Assembly: GCF_007747215.1 (NCBI RefSeq)
Contig: NZ_CP036273.1
Location: 2,092,322-2,156,321 of the forward strand
Length of the DNA stretch: 64,000 nt
DNA from: Urbifossiella limnaea
GTDB lineage: Bacteria > Planctomycetota > Planctomycetia > Gemmatales > Gemmataceae
Direction of reading: 5' to 3'
The notes beneath the pieces are model-generated. The model was not told the origin of the DNA. It saw only the letters and a list, made by a program, of their open reading frames with translations, and made no database searches. Position 1 is the first letter of the stretch, and each line of letters opens with the position of its first letter. Made by a program: the position numbers and the translations under genes. This document shows positions 37,778-47,167 of the stretch, one piece after another.

Positions 37778-37884
37778 ACGCTTCACCTTTGCGCCGTGCC
37801 GCCCATCCGACGGGGCCGTTGCCGCAACAGCGAGCCCCACTACACCGGTGGAGTGGTTGCCGCGGTCGACGAGAGGAATGGACA

Positions 37885-40098
37885 ATGAGGCGGCTCTCGA
37901 CGTGCATGGCTTTCTGGCTTGCGCTCGCCGGCACGGCTCCCGCTGCCGACCACCGAACAGGCCGCGACAAGGTGTTGGCCGATGCCGAGTCCCGGTTGAA
38001 ATCCATCTACGAGAAACGGGACTTCGCACCGACCACCTTTCCGGGCAAATGGCTCGCGGACAGTTCCGGCTACTGGGTGCTGGAGCCATCCAAACCGGGC
38101 GCCGAACCTGAAGTCGTCAAGTACGACGCGACGAACGGGAAGCGATCCGTACTCATCGGTGCGGATCAACTTGTCGTGCCCGGCTCGAAGCAGAGGCTGT
38201 TCGTTCAGCGGTGCTTCCAGACGCCCGTCGAACACACGTTCTGCCTGGAAGCGCGAACCGGCAACTGGCTGTTCGACTCGAAGTCGGGCGATCTCCAAAA
38301 ACTGCCCGCCGAGGTGCCGGCCGGCCTGTCCGCGGGGGCGTTTTCTCCTCGAGTCGATCGCATCGTCGTCCGGCGGGGCCGGAATCTCGCCGTGGTCGAT
38401 GCCGCGACGGGGCGCGTCACGCCGCTGACCTCAGACGACGACCGGGGCCAACTAGACAACTACGCCCCGACTTGGAGCCCCGACGGCCGTCGGGTTGCGT
38501 ACGTCCAGTCGGACTCCACGAAGGTTCGTACCCGACCGGTGCTCCGGCCGACGGACCCGACGTATCCCGAAGTGGCGCACGTCCCGTTCGCCCGTGTCGG
38601 CACACCCATTCCGACGCTTCGCGTGGGCGTCGTGGATCACCAGGGCGGGACCACGCGGTGGGTGAAACTGCCTGCCGATCCGGGCACGTGTTACATCAAC
38701 GACATCAGTTGGGCCGGGAACTCGACGGAACTCCTAATCGAGTTACTCAGCCGATCCCGCGACAACCGCAAGTTCCTGCTCGCCAACGTCGAGTCCGGAG
38801 AGGTCGCGACGGCGTACGAGGAAACCGACCCCGCCTGGGTCGACGCGAGCTATTCCGCCAACGCGGGGCTCGAGTGGATTCGCGACGGCAAGGAGTTTGT
38901 CCTGCTCAGCGAGCGCGACGGCTGGCGGCAGGCCTACGTGCTTTCGCGAGACGGCAAACAACGGACGCTTCTGACGAAAGACAAGTCCGACATCATCGCC
39001 CGCGGCCCGGTCGACGAGCAAGGCGGCTGGTTCTACTACCTCGCATCGCCGAAGAACGCGACCCAACGCTACCTGTACCGCATCCGGCTCGACGGGAAGA
39101 GCGATCCCGAGCGGGTGACGCCCGCGGATCAGCCCGGAACCCACAGCTACGACTTCTCGCCGGATCGGAAGTGGGCGTTTCACACCTATTCCACGTTCGA
39201 CAAGCCGCCGGTCGTCGACCTGGTGCGGCTCTCCGGCCATCACTCGGAACGGGTCCTGGAGGCGAACGAAGAGGTTCGCAGTCGAGCGACCCCGCTGATC
39301 ACTCGGCCGACCGAGTTCTTGAAACTCGACATCGGGAACGGTGCGGTGATGGACGCCTGGATGATCAAGCCGCGCGACTTCGACGAGACGAGGAAGTACC
39401 CGGTCTTCGTGTTCGTGTACGGCGAGCCGCACGGCCAGACGGTCCTCGACGACTGGGCCGGCGGCCAGAACCATTCGATGTTCCACCGCATGATCGCGGA
39501 CCTCGGGTACCTGGTCGTCTCAATGGACGGTCGCGGCACGCCGGCGCCGAAGGGGGCCGCCTGGCGTCGTGCCGTGTACGGCAGCCTCGGCCCGCTCTCC
39601 ACCGAGGAGCAGGCGGCGGGGGTGAAGGCGTTGGGCCGCACGCGGTCGTACGTCGATCTGTCGCGGGTGGGCATCTGGGGGTGGAGCGGCGGCGGCTCGA
39701 ACACCTTGAACGCGATGTTCCGCAAGCCGGACGTCTACCACGTCGGCATCGCGGTGGCACCCAAGCCGCGCCCGGAACTGTACAACGCGTGGTTCCAGGA
39801 GATCTTCATGCGGACCCCCGACGTGAACCCGGACGGCTACCGCAAGGCCGCGGCCATCAACTTCGCCGAAGGTTTGAAGGGGGACCTGCTGATCGTGCAC
39901 GGCACCGGCGAAACCAACACCCACCTTCAGATCACCGAAAGTCTCGTGGACCGACTGATCGAGTTGGGCAAGCGCTTCGACTACATGGCCTACCCCAACC
40001 GCGACCACGGCTTGCGCGAGGGGAAGGGCACCGCGGTCCACCTCCGGATGCTGATGACGCGATACTTGATCGACCATCTTCCCCCGGGTCCGCGGTGA
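37885..40098 (+). CDS. Exported S9 family prolyl oligopeptidase-type peptidase
   Basis: A 737-residue peptidase of the dipeptidyl peptidase IV type, with signal peptide (residues 1-21), an eight-bladed N-terminal propeller (WSPDGRRVAYVQSDS is one blade) and a C-terminal alpha/beta hydrolase domain. The nucleophile lies in GWSGGGS near residue 599 and the histidine in NRDHGL near 708. The acid motif reads HGTGETNTH where the family has HGTxDDNxH, so glutamate stands in for the catalytic aspartate. The ATG at 37885 follows GAGAGGA. It is 107 bases after the glycosidase gene, so it may be separately expressed. Confidence 0.88.
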   Translation: MRRLSTCMAFWLALAGTAPAADHRTGRDKVLADAESRLKSIYEKRDFAPTTFPGKWLADSSGYWVLEPSKPGAEPEVVKYDATNGKRSVLIGADQLVVPGSKQRLFVQRCFQTPVEHTFCLEARTGNWLFDSKSGDLQKLPAEVPAGLSAGAFSPRVDRIVVRRGRNLAVVDAATGRVTPLTSDDDRGQLDNYAPTWSPDGRRVAYVQSDSTKVRTRPVLRPTDPTYPEVAHVPFARVGTPIPTLRVGVVDHQGGTTRWVKLPADPGTCYINDISWAGNSTELLIELLSRSRDNRKFLLANVESGEVATAYEETDPAWVDASYSANAGLEWIRDGKEFVLLSERDGWRQAYVLSRDGKQRTLLTKDKSDIIARGPVDEQGGWFYYLASPKNATQRYLYRIRLDGKSDPERVTPADQPGTHSYDFSPDRKWAFHTYSTFDKPPVVDLVRLSGHHSERVLEANEEVRSRATPLITRPTEFLKLDIGNGAVMDAWMIKPRDFDETRKYPVFVFVYGEPHGQTVLDDWAGGQNHSMFHRMIADLGYLVVSMDGRGTPAPKGAAWRRAVYGSLGPLSTEEQAAGVKALGRTRSYVDLSRVGIWGWSGGGSNTLNAMFRKPDVYHVGIAVAPKPRPELYNAWFQEIFMRTPDVNPDGYRKAAAINFAEGLKGDLLIVHGTGETNTHLQITESLVDRLIELGKRFDYMAYPNRDHGLREGKGTAVHLRMLMTRYLIDHLPPGPR

Positions 40099-40444
40099 CG
40101 GCGAAGCCGCCGGACGTGGCGAAAGCGGGCGGCTGGCGCCGTTTCCTCCAAGACGTGACACCTCCCTCCCCGGAGTCGCCACAGGAATCGCCGCTGCGCA
40201 GTGCCCGCGCTGGTGTTCGGGCTCGCGCCCCTCGCAGCCGCCGCGTTTGTGTCTCGGCAGCGCACCGCGCCGCACAACAGATCGAGAGGAAAGTGTGACC
40301 GAGTACGGGGGCGCTCGACCGAAGGATTCCCTGAACGCGAAGATCGTGGTTGACGGAGCGAACGTGCAGGTAGAGACTGTTTTCACGCTGACCCAACTTC
40401 CCCATTTCCGACCGCCGGGGAACGATTCGCGCCCGGAGACCATC
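40099..40444. other. Intergenic stretch without a gene
   Basis: No family motif or convincing start is seen in any frame. The downstream esterase's frame is open back to 40247, but this part has no homology signs and precedes the signal peptide. The stretch probably holds the promoter of the esterase gene. Confidence 0.5.
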
Positions 40445-41668
40445 ATGCTGCCCCGAGCGATGCTGTTCGTAGCCAGCGCCGTGATGCTGTCCGTGCTCGG
40501 TTCGAGACCGGTCGAAGCGGCCGAGCCACCCAAGCAAAAGCTCCAGATCTACATCATGGCCGGCCAGTCGAACATGGTCGGGCACGCCAATTACATCACC
40601 CTTCCGGCCCTGCTCACTGCGGAGGAACCCGGGGTCAAGCAACTGGCGAAGTTGATCTTCAAAGACGGTGCGATCGCGCCCGCGGATGCCCGGGACATGC
40701 TCGAAATCCGCGTCAAACGCGACGCACTGGACGGCGACTTGCGTGCCAAGAAGATCACGGGTGACGACAAGGTCGCGGGGGCACAAGTCGAGTTGAAGGA
40801 CCTCCAGGCGAAGGTCGATGCCCGGGCCAAGAAGATCAAGGACGCGTTCGTCGTCTCTAAACGGGTTTACATCACGTCCATTGCCGACGGGCACAAACGG
40901 TCGGGGCCGCTGACCATGGGGTACGGTGCCAACCCCGAGAAAATCGGCCCGGAACTCGGGTTCGGGCTCTCGCTCGAGCAGAAGACCGACGCCCCGATCC
41001 TGCTGATCAAAGCCTCGTGGGGCGGCAAATCTCTTCACTACGACTTCCGTCCCCCGTCCGCCGGCCCGTATGAGCTGAGCAAGGCGCAAGCCAACGGCAA
41101 AGACGCACAGAAGATCAAGGACAACGCCGGCCTCAACTACCGGATGATGAACGAGGCCGTGCGGGACGTGCTCAAGGACCTGAAGACGCACCACCCCGAG
41201 TACGACGCCGCGGCCGGTTACGAGATCGCCGGGTTCGTCTGGTTCCAGGGCTTCAACGACCAGTTCGATCCGGCGTTCCACGGCAACTACAAGACCAACA
41301 TGATCGCTTTCGTGAAGGACGTGCGGAGCGAGTACCAGGTTCCGACCTTGCCGTTCGTCATCGGCGTGCTGGGGACCAGCGCGACCAAAGAAGCCGTGGA
41401 CAAGAACCCGGTGTCCCTCGGCCAGCGGGCCGCCGCCGCGGCACCCGAGTTCAAGGATAACGTCGCGAGCGTCGAGAGCTACCCGTTCTTCGCCCTGGAC
41501 GCGCTCAAAATGTGGACCGACGGGACGTGGAGTAAGCAGCCGGTCGAGTTCTCCCAGATCGGCAGCGACCGCCCCTACCACTACATGGGCAGCGGCAAGT
41601 TCTTCGTACGCCTGGGTGACGCGCTGGCGACCGCCATGGTCGATTTGCGAAACAAACAGAAGCGGTAG
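40445..41668 (+). CDS. Exported SGNH-type carbohydrate esterase
   Basis: A 407-residue esterase of the sialate O-acetylesterase/acetylxylan esterase SGNH group. The ATG at 40445 gives a proper signal peptide (LFVASAVMLSVLGSRPVEAA). Blocks are IYIMAGQSNMVG near residue 40, WGGKS (oxyanion region), WFQGFNDQFD near 269, and YHYMGSGKFFVRLGDA near 379, which holds the histidine. A lysine-rich helical insert (about residues 85-145) lies between the first two blocks and is larger than usual. It precedes a DUF1501 gene by 60 bases. Confidence 0.87.
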   Translation: MLPRAMLFVASAVMLSVLGSRPVEAAEPPKQKLQIYIMAGQSNMVGHANYITLPALLTAEEPGVKQLAKLIFKDGAIAPADARDMLEIRVKRDALDGDLRAKKITGDDKVAGAQVELKDLQAKVDARAKKIKDAFVVSKRVYITSIADGHKRSGPLTMGYGANPEKIGPELGFGLSLEQKTDAPILLIKASWGGKSLHYDFRPPSAGPYELSKAQANGKDAQKIKDNAGLNYRMMNEAVRDVLKDLKTHHPEYDAAAGYEIAGFVWFQGFNDQFDPAFHGNYKTNMIAFVKDVRSEYQVPTLPFVIGVLGTSATKEAVDKNPVSLGQRAAAAAPEFKDNVASVESYPFFALDALKMWTDGTWSKQPVEFSQIGSDRPYHYMGSGKFFVRLGDALATAMVDLRNKQKR

Positions 41669-41728
41669 CCGGCCGACCCACCGACAGCCGTGTTGCCGAG
41701 AATCATACCCCTTCAGCGGCGGACTTCG

Positions 41729-43066
41729 ATGAACATGGCCTCGCGTCCCGTCGCCCGTCGCGACTTTTTCACACTCGGGGGCCTATCCCTCGGGGTTCTG
41801 TGCCCGCTGGGGCTGTCGTTGCCACGAGTCCTGGCGAACGAGTCGAGGAGTCGCGGCAAGAAGCAGATCAACGTCATCTTCCTGTTCCTGCAAGGCGGGG
41901 CCAGTCACGTCGACATGTTCGACATGAAGCCGGACGCGCCAGACGACATCCGCGGGAAGTACTCCCCCGCGGCGACCAACCTGACCGGGTTGCAACTGAG
42001 CGATCAGTTGCCGGGGCTCCGCGCCTGCGCCGACAAGTTCTCCCTGATCCGCTCGATGTACACCACCAAGCCCGTCGACCACGGCGAAGGCGACGTCCAC
42101 CTCATGTGCGGCAGCCCGGTCGACAAAAACCTTCAGGCCCCCGGCATCGGCGCGGTTCTCAGCCTGCAGCAGAAGCTGGACTCCCGCTTCCTCCCGTTCG
42201 TGCACATGGGGAACATGAAGCACCCCTCCCACACCGCCCCCGGGTTCGGCGGGTTCCTCGGCCACCAATACGACCCGTACGTGCTCACCCAGGATCCGAA
42301 TTCGCCGACCTTCGCGGTGCGGGAATTCGAGCCGGTCCCGGAGGTCGATCCGAGCCGACTCGCCGGCCGCCGGACGCTGCTCCGCACACTGGACCGCTAC
42401 CAGGCCGAGCGAGACAGTGCGCCCGAGTCCGCTCGCGCGCGGGACACGTTTACCGAACACGCCTTTCAACTGGCGACCTCGCAGAAGGCCAAGGAGGCGT
42501 TCGACCTGTCGCGCGAGTCGGCGCGGGTCCGCGACACGTACGGGCGCAACCGAGTCGGGCAGGGCATGCTCCTGGCCCGCCGGTTGGTCGAGGCGGGGGT
42601 GCGGTTCGTGACCATTCAGGGGTACGTGGACACCGGGATCTACGCCTGGGACCACCACTGGGGGATCTTCGGACACCTCGACAAGCAGCTACCGATTTAC
42701 GACCGGTGCTATTCCGCCCTGCTGAACGACCTTTCCGACCGCGGGCTGCTCGACACCACGCTCGTCATCACGGCGGGTGAGTTCGGGCGCACCCCGAAGC
42801 TGAACAAGGACAACAAGGGGCCCGGGCGCGACCACTGGTCGAATTGCTTCAGCCTCACGATGGGCGGGGGCGGAGTGAAGACGGGCGTCGTGGTCGGTGC
42901 CAGCGATCGCTTCGGCGCCGTGCCCACAGAACGGCCCGTGTCCGTCGCCGACTTCGTCGCCACGGTCTACCACGCCTTGGGGCTCGACCCGCACGCGGAA
43001 TTCGTGGCGCAAGGGCGGCCGATGAAAATGCTGCCGCACGGCTCCCCGGTTCAAGAACTGTTCTAA
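41729..43066 (+). CDS. DUF1501 family exported protein
   Basis: A 445-residue DUF1501 protein. ARRDFFTLGGLSLGVLCPLG at residues 9-28 is a Tat signal. Core blocks are GGASHVDMFD at residues 56-65 (glutamine of GGxSQ is histidine) and GEFGRTPKLNKDNKGPGRDHW. A GTG at 41690 would add 13 residues; the ATG at 41729 is more ordinary. It is alone: the next gene is the broken propeller-cytochrome gene after 196 bases. Confidence 0.9.
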   Translation: MNMASRPVARRDFFTLGGLSLGVLCPLGLSLPRVLANESRSRGKKQINVIFLFLQGGASHVDMFDMKPDAPDDIRGKYSPAATNLTGLQLSDQLPGLRACADKFSLIRSMYTTKPVDHGEGDVHLMCGSPVDKNLQAPGIGAVLSLQQKLDSRFLPFVHMGNMKHPSHTAPGFGGFLGHQYDPYVLTQDPNSPTFAVREFEPVPEVDPSRLAGRRTLLRTLDRYQAERDSAPESARARDTFTEHAFQLATSQKAKEAFDLSRESARVRDTYGRNRVGQGMLLARRLVEAGVRFVTIQGYVDTGIYAWDHHWGIFGHLDKQLPIYDRCYSALLNDLSDRGLLDTTLVITAGEFGRTPKLNKDNKGPGRDHWSNCFSLTMGGGGVKTGVVVGASDRFGAVPTERPVSVADFVATVYHALGLDPHAEFVAQGRPMKMLPHGSPVQELF

Positions 43067-43262
43067 ATCGCTCCCGCCAAGGGCGGAGTTCGCTGCGTTT
43101 TCCGGGTGCTTTTTGGCGGACACCTGGGACTGGACTCGGAAGTTGGTGCGGGTTTCGAACCAGTCGAACATCAGGTCGAGGAGCTCGCCCATGGTCTGGC
43201 ATCGGTGGTTCCGGGTGACGGCCTCGTGCACCCTCCCCCGATCCAACCGGAGGCGAATCGAG

Positions 43263-45229
43263 ATGACCTTGAGCCGACCCATGTCCCGTGTCGCGGTCGT
43301 GATTTTCGGCGTCACCCTCGTCGCCGCCGCGGGCACTCACGGGTTCGGAGGGGATGCCCGACCGGCCGTCCGACAAGCGGACACCCCACGTCCGCCGACT
43401 CCCGTCGGGCGGCCGTCGCTCGAAAGCCCGCACGCGGCGCCCGTCGCACTTCGTGGCGAACTCGTGTTCGTGGCCAACACGCCGAGTGGCACCCTCGACG
43501 TGATCGACCGCACGGCACGCAAGATCGTGGCGCGTGTGAATGTCGGCGTCGATCCCGTCGGCGTCGCCGTGCGGCCGGACGGCAAGGAAGTGTGGGTGGC
43601 GAACCACGTCTCGGATTCGGTGAGTGTGATCGACATCGACCCTGGCAGCCCGACGTACCTCCAGATCGTAGCCACGGTCCAGGAGTTCGACCCGAAGACC
43701 CGGGGGACCCGGTTCGACGAGCCGGTGGGAATCGCGTTCGCCAGCAACGACAAGGCGTACGTCGCCCTGTCCGCCGAGAACCAGATTGCCGTGATCGACG
43801 TGGCGGCGCGCACGGTCACGAAGCGGTTGACGATCCCGGCGCAGGACCCGCGGGCGATCGCGGTCCGCGGCGACCGGCTCTACGTGATTCCGTTCGAGTC
43901 CAACAACCAGACGCAGCTGTCCGGCGGCGCCGGCGACAAGATCGACGGCAACCTGGTCACGTTCGACGCGTACAAGCACTCCATCCAGAACAACAACGTC
44001 CTGTCGCTCGGCCACGTCGTGGACATCGTCTAGCACCCCCGGGTGCCCGACCGCGACCTGTTCGTGTTCGACACCCGGACCGACGCGCCCGTCGCCACCA
44101 TCGACACGCTCGGCACCTTGCTCCATGGCCTCGCCGTGGATTCGAAGGGGCGCGTCTACATCGCCCAGACCGACGCCCGTAACGACGTGAACGGCCGAGC
44201 CGGGACGAAGAAGCACGGGCTCAAGGAGATGGAGAACCGGGCATTTCTGAACCGGATCTCGAGTGTCGGGTTCGAGGACGATCGCGCGACCGCGCCGCGG
44301 TTCCTCGACCTCGAACCGCTCCCACCGAACCACCCCGCGGCGGGCATGGCGCTGGCGACCCCGTTCGCGGTCCAGGTGAGCGACGACGATTCGACGCTGG
44401 TCGCCACCGCGGCCGCCTCGGACAAGGTCTTCACGGTTGACACCGCCACGGGGGCGGTCCTCGGCCGCGTCGGTGTCGGCGCCGGGCCGCGCGGGATCGC
44501 GCTCGAATCGCGGTCCGGGAAGGCGGCCGAGGCGTGGGTGCTGAACGCCCTCGCCAACACGGTCTCGGTGGTCGATGTGGCCGACGCGAAGAACCCGAAG
44601 GTGGTGGCCACGATCGCCCTGGAAGACCCCACGCACCCGGTTTTTAAGCGTGGGCGAATCGCCTTCAACACGGCGGCCGCGTCCACCACCGGCACGTTCT
44701 CGTGCGCGAGCTGCCACCCGGACGGCCACACCGACCAGTTGCTCTGGGTCCTGGTCACGCCGGTCGTGACCGGCGGCAACCAGATCATGCCCCGCTCGAC
44801 GATGCCGGTCCGCGGCCTGCCTGACACGGCCCCGTTCCACTGGGACGGCATCCCGGGCGACCCGTACTGAGGGATCAACAGCGCGAGCGTTCACAAGGTG
44901 GTCCCGCCCAACAGCCGCGCCGAGACGCCCTCGAGCAGCCCCCGCCACCTGATCGACGGCGGCCTCGCCTCGACCATGCGCCGGGTCGGTGACACGGCGG
45001 TCAACGACGAGAACAAACCCGGCGCGCTGTCCGCGACGGAGCGGGACGACATGGCCCAGTACCTGCTCGGCGTACCGTACCCCCCGGCGCAGCGGCGGGC
45101 GTACACCAACGTCGTCTCGGACCGGGCGAAGACGGTCTTCAAGCAGTTCCACGTCGACGGCGACCTGGAACCGAAACAGCCAACGCCGAACGTTTGCGGG
45201 AACTGTCACCGGATGCCGTTCCTGTGTAC
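43263..45229 (+). pseudogene. Propeller-cytochrome-ankyrin gene, 5' part (disrupted)
   Basis: First part of a gene of about 1106 codons. A signal peptide (VAVVIFGVTLVAAAGTHG) is followed by a YVTN-type beta-propeller (VFVANTPSGTLDVIDRTARK, GVAVRPDGKEVWVANHVSDS) to about residue 460. A haem c motif CASCHPDGH follows at about 481 and a second, CGNCHRMPF, at about 645. Two in-frame stops, TAG at 44031-44033 and TGA at 44868-44870, break the frame without loss of homology on either side. The frame then runs into the IS3-family element at 45230 and resumes at 48366. ATG at 43281 is an alternative start. Such proteins are probably periplasmic; this copy is dead. Confidence 0.85.
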
Positions 45230-45243
45230 GGTGGACCCCATTG

Positions 45244-45249
45244 TCTAGA
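45244..45249. repeat. Target-site repeat TCTAGA flanking the IS1380 element
   Basis: TCTAGA is present at 45244-45249 and again at 47107-47112, directly outside both ends of the element. All or four to five bases of it are the likely target duplication; because it is a palindrome the exact cut cannot be fixed. Confidence 0.75.
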
Positions 45250-47106
45250 CCTTAAACAAGCGAGACCTGGGCCGTCTGTTGCGGAGTCGATCGCGCTTCG
45301 ATGAAGCGACACCCTCACCGTGCGGAGCCCTCTTGGTTCCGCCTCGCCACGCGATTCTCACGTCATCCGCCCGCTTCTCCTTCCTGCGTGTCGCTCTCGG
45401 CGTGCGCACGGATCGGGACATCCGGATCCCGACTTCGATGACGAACCTTCACTGACGCAGCCGTGTCACCAGGCGGAAGAACGTCATCAGGTACGGGTTC
45501 CAGCCCAGCAGTCGCAACACCACGCGACGGCTGGTCTGGAGCACCTGACACGGGATCGTCACGAAGGCGTTCACGAACGTCCTGAACTCCATCCGCAGCA
45601 CGCGCATCTTCTCCGCCCGGTGGTGCTCCTGCCACCGGCCCGGCGACTCCGGCAGCAGCAACGCCCACCACGCCTTCAACGTCCACGCCAGGGCCGTCAT
45701 CACCATCCACGCCCCGTTGCTGACCAGGGCGTCCACCGGCGCGGCGAGGGCGTGCGTGCCGCCGTGCAACTGGGCCAGCAGGTTCTCCTGGTCGCACCGG
45801 GCGTTGGCCTCGAACACCACCTCCGCGGCGGTGAGGTCCCGGTCGTTGGTGAGGTAGAAGAAGTACCGCACCTCGGGGAACAGCACCTGCTCCCCCTTCT
45901 CACGCGAGATGTGCTTGCGGACCACGACCATGCGGAAGGTGTTGGCACACGCGGTCGGCTGGTAGTCGAACTCGGCGACCTCCTCGGACTTGAGCCGTAA
46001 GACCTCGAAGCCACGCTCGCGGACGATGCGATCCTTCACGGCCTCGGGCCGTGTGCGGGGCCGCGTCTTCACGTCGTAGCACGGCGGGCGACGCAACGGC
46101 TTCCACTGGGAAGCCGGCACGTCCTCGGCTTCCGCACGGAGGTTGGGCCGGGCGTCGTAGCCGAAGACGAAGCGGACCCACGGGAGGGCGTGCCAGCGGT
46201 CGAGGTGCTCGGTCTGCGAGAAGTCGGTGTCGCCGCGGAGGACGATGCGGCGGAAGCCGGCCCGCAGGCAGAGCAGAATGGCTCGATCGACCTGGCCGGC
46301 GGCCCCCTCGTGCGAGGGCCGGTTGCCGGGCCGGTTCACCAGCCGCAGCACCTCGCCGGTCTCGGCCAGGGTCACGACGAGGGGGTGGTAGCCCCACGTG
46401 CCGTCGTAGGCGATGTCCATGCCGGCCTTGCAGGCCCCGGTGGTCGCGACGAGCGTGCCGTCCATGTCGAGCGTGGCCCGGTCGAAGAACGACGCGGGCT
46501 GCTCGGCCCAGACGTTCCGTCGGGCTACGTCGATGGCGTCCTGGAGCGTGTCGAGGTCCGCGGCCGTGAAGCGTCGGCAGAAGTCGCCGGCGGTGGTCGG
46601 GTCCGGGATGCGTCGCGCCCCGAGGGCGTCGAGGAAGGCGTCGTCGTTGCGCCGCAGGTCGATGTCCTGGAGGCAGGTCCCGTGGCACAGCGCGTTGTAG
46701 GCGATGTTGAGGACGTGGTCGGACTCGTGGTAGGGGAGGTGCACCTTGAGCAGGTGCAGGCGGTCGTCGATGGCCCGGGGTAGCCCGACCTCCCGGGCGA
46801 GGGTGTGGATGAGCCCGATGCCGCCGTGGGCGATGGCCCGGTCGCGGCGCGACACGTCGTAGTCGAGGGGGCGAGCCGAGAGCACGGGGCGGTGGGTGGC
46901 GGTGTCGCGTGTCGTGTCGAGTCGGCGCTCGATCCGGGACTTGCGGGAGCGGAACCACGAGCGGAAGATGGGCTTCACTTGAACTCCTCGGTGGATTCCG
47001 GGCGAAGGGGAAGCAGCTACTCCCACAAACCCTGGAAACGGCCGAGGATTTCAAGCATTTTGAGAAGCAGACCAATCAACGCGGCTGAGATCACGCTTCG
47101 TTAAGG
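45250..47106 (-). mobile_element. IS1380-family insertion sequence, nested
   Basis: An 1857-base element carrying one transposase gene. The ends CCTTAAACAAGCG (left) and, inverted, CCTTAACGAAGCG (right) match at 18 of the first 24 positions. It lies 11 bases inside the left inverted repeat of the IS3-family element. All essential parts look intact, so it may be active and is the younger insertion. Confidence 0.85.
45449..46978 (-). CDS. IS1380 family transposase
   Basis: A 509-residue DDE transposase with the size and pattern of the IS1380 family. The catalytic core shows LDMDGTLVATTG (first Asp), LRGDTDFSQTEHLD (second Asp) and a C-terminal SNGAWMVMTALAWTLKAW region that carries the final glutamate zone. 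The GTG start at 46978 follows GAGGAG in the mRNA sense. An open frame extends 16 codons upstream but overlaps the end of the element. No stops or frameshifts are seen, so the protein is probably functional. Confidence 0.92.
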   Translation of the reverse strand: MKPIFRSWFRSRKSRIERRLDTTRDTATHRPVLSARPLDYDVSRRDRAIAHGGIGLIHTLAREVGLPRAIDDRLHLLKVHLPYHESDHVLNIAYNALCHGTCLQDIDLRRNDDAFLDALGARRIPDPTTAGDFCRRFTAADLDTLQDAIDVARRNVWAEQPASFFDRATLDMDGTLVATTGACKAGMDIAYDGTWGYHPLVVTLAETGEVLRLVNRPGNRPSHEGAAGQVDRAILLCLRAGFRRIVLRGDTDFSQTEHLDRWHALPWVRFVFGYDARPNLRAEAEDVPASQWKPLRRPPCYDVKTRPRTRPEAVKDRIVRERGFEVLRLKSEEVAEFDYQPTACANTFRMVVVRKHISREKGEQVLFPEVRYFFYLTNDRDLTAAEVVFEANARCDQENLLAQLHGGTHALAAPVDALVSNGAWMVMTALAWTLKAWWALLLPESPGRWQEHHRAEKMRVLRMEFRTFVNAFVTIPCQVLQTSRRVVLRLLGWNPYLMTFFRLVTRLRQ

Positions 47107-47167
47107 TCTAGACCAAAATCGGACGCATCGAGAAGTGGATGCGCCCCTGGGCTGTCGCCCGCGTTTC

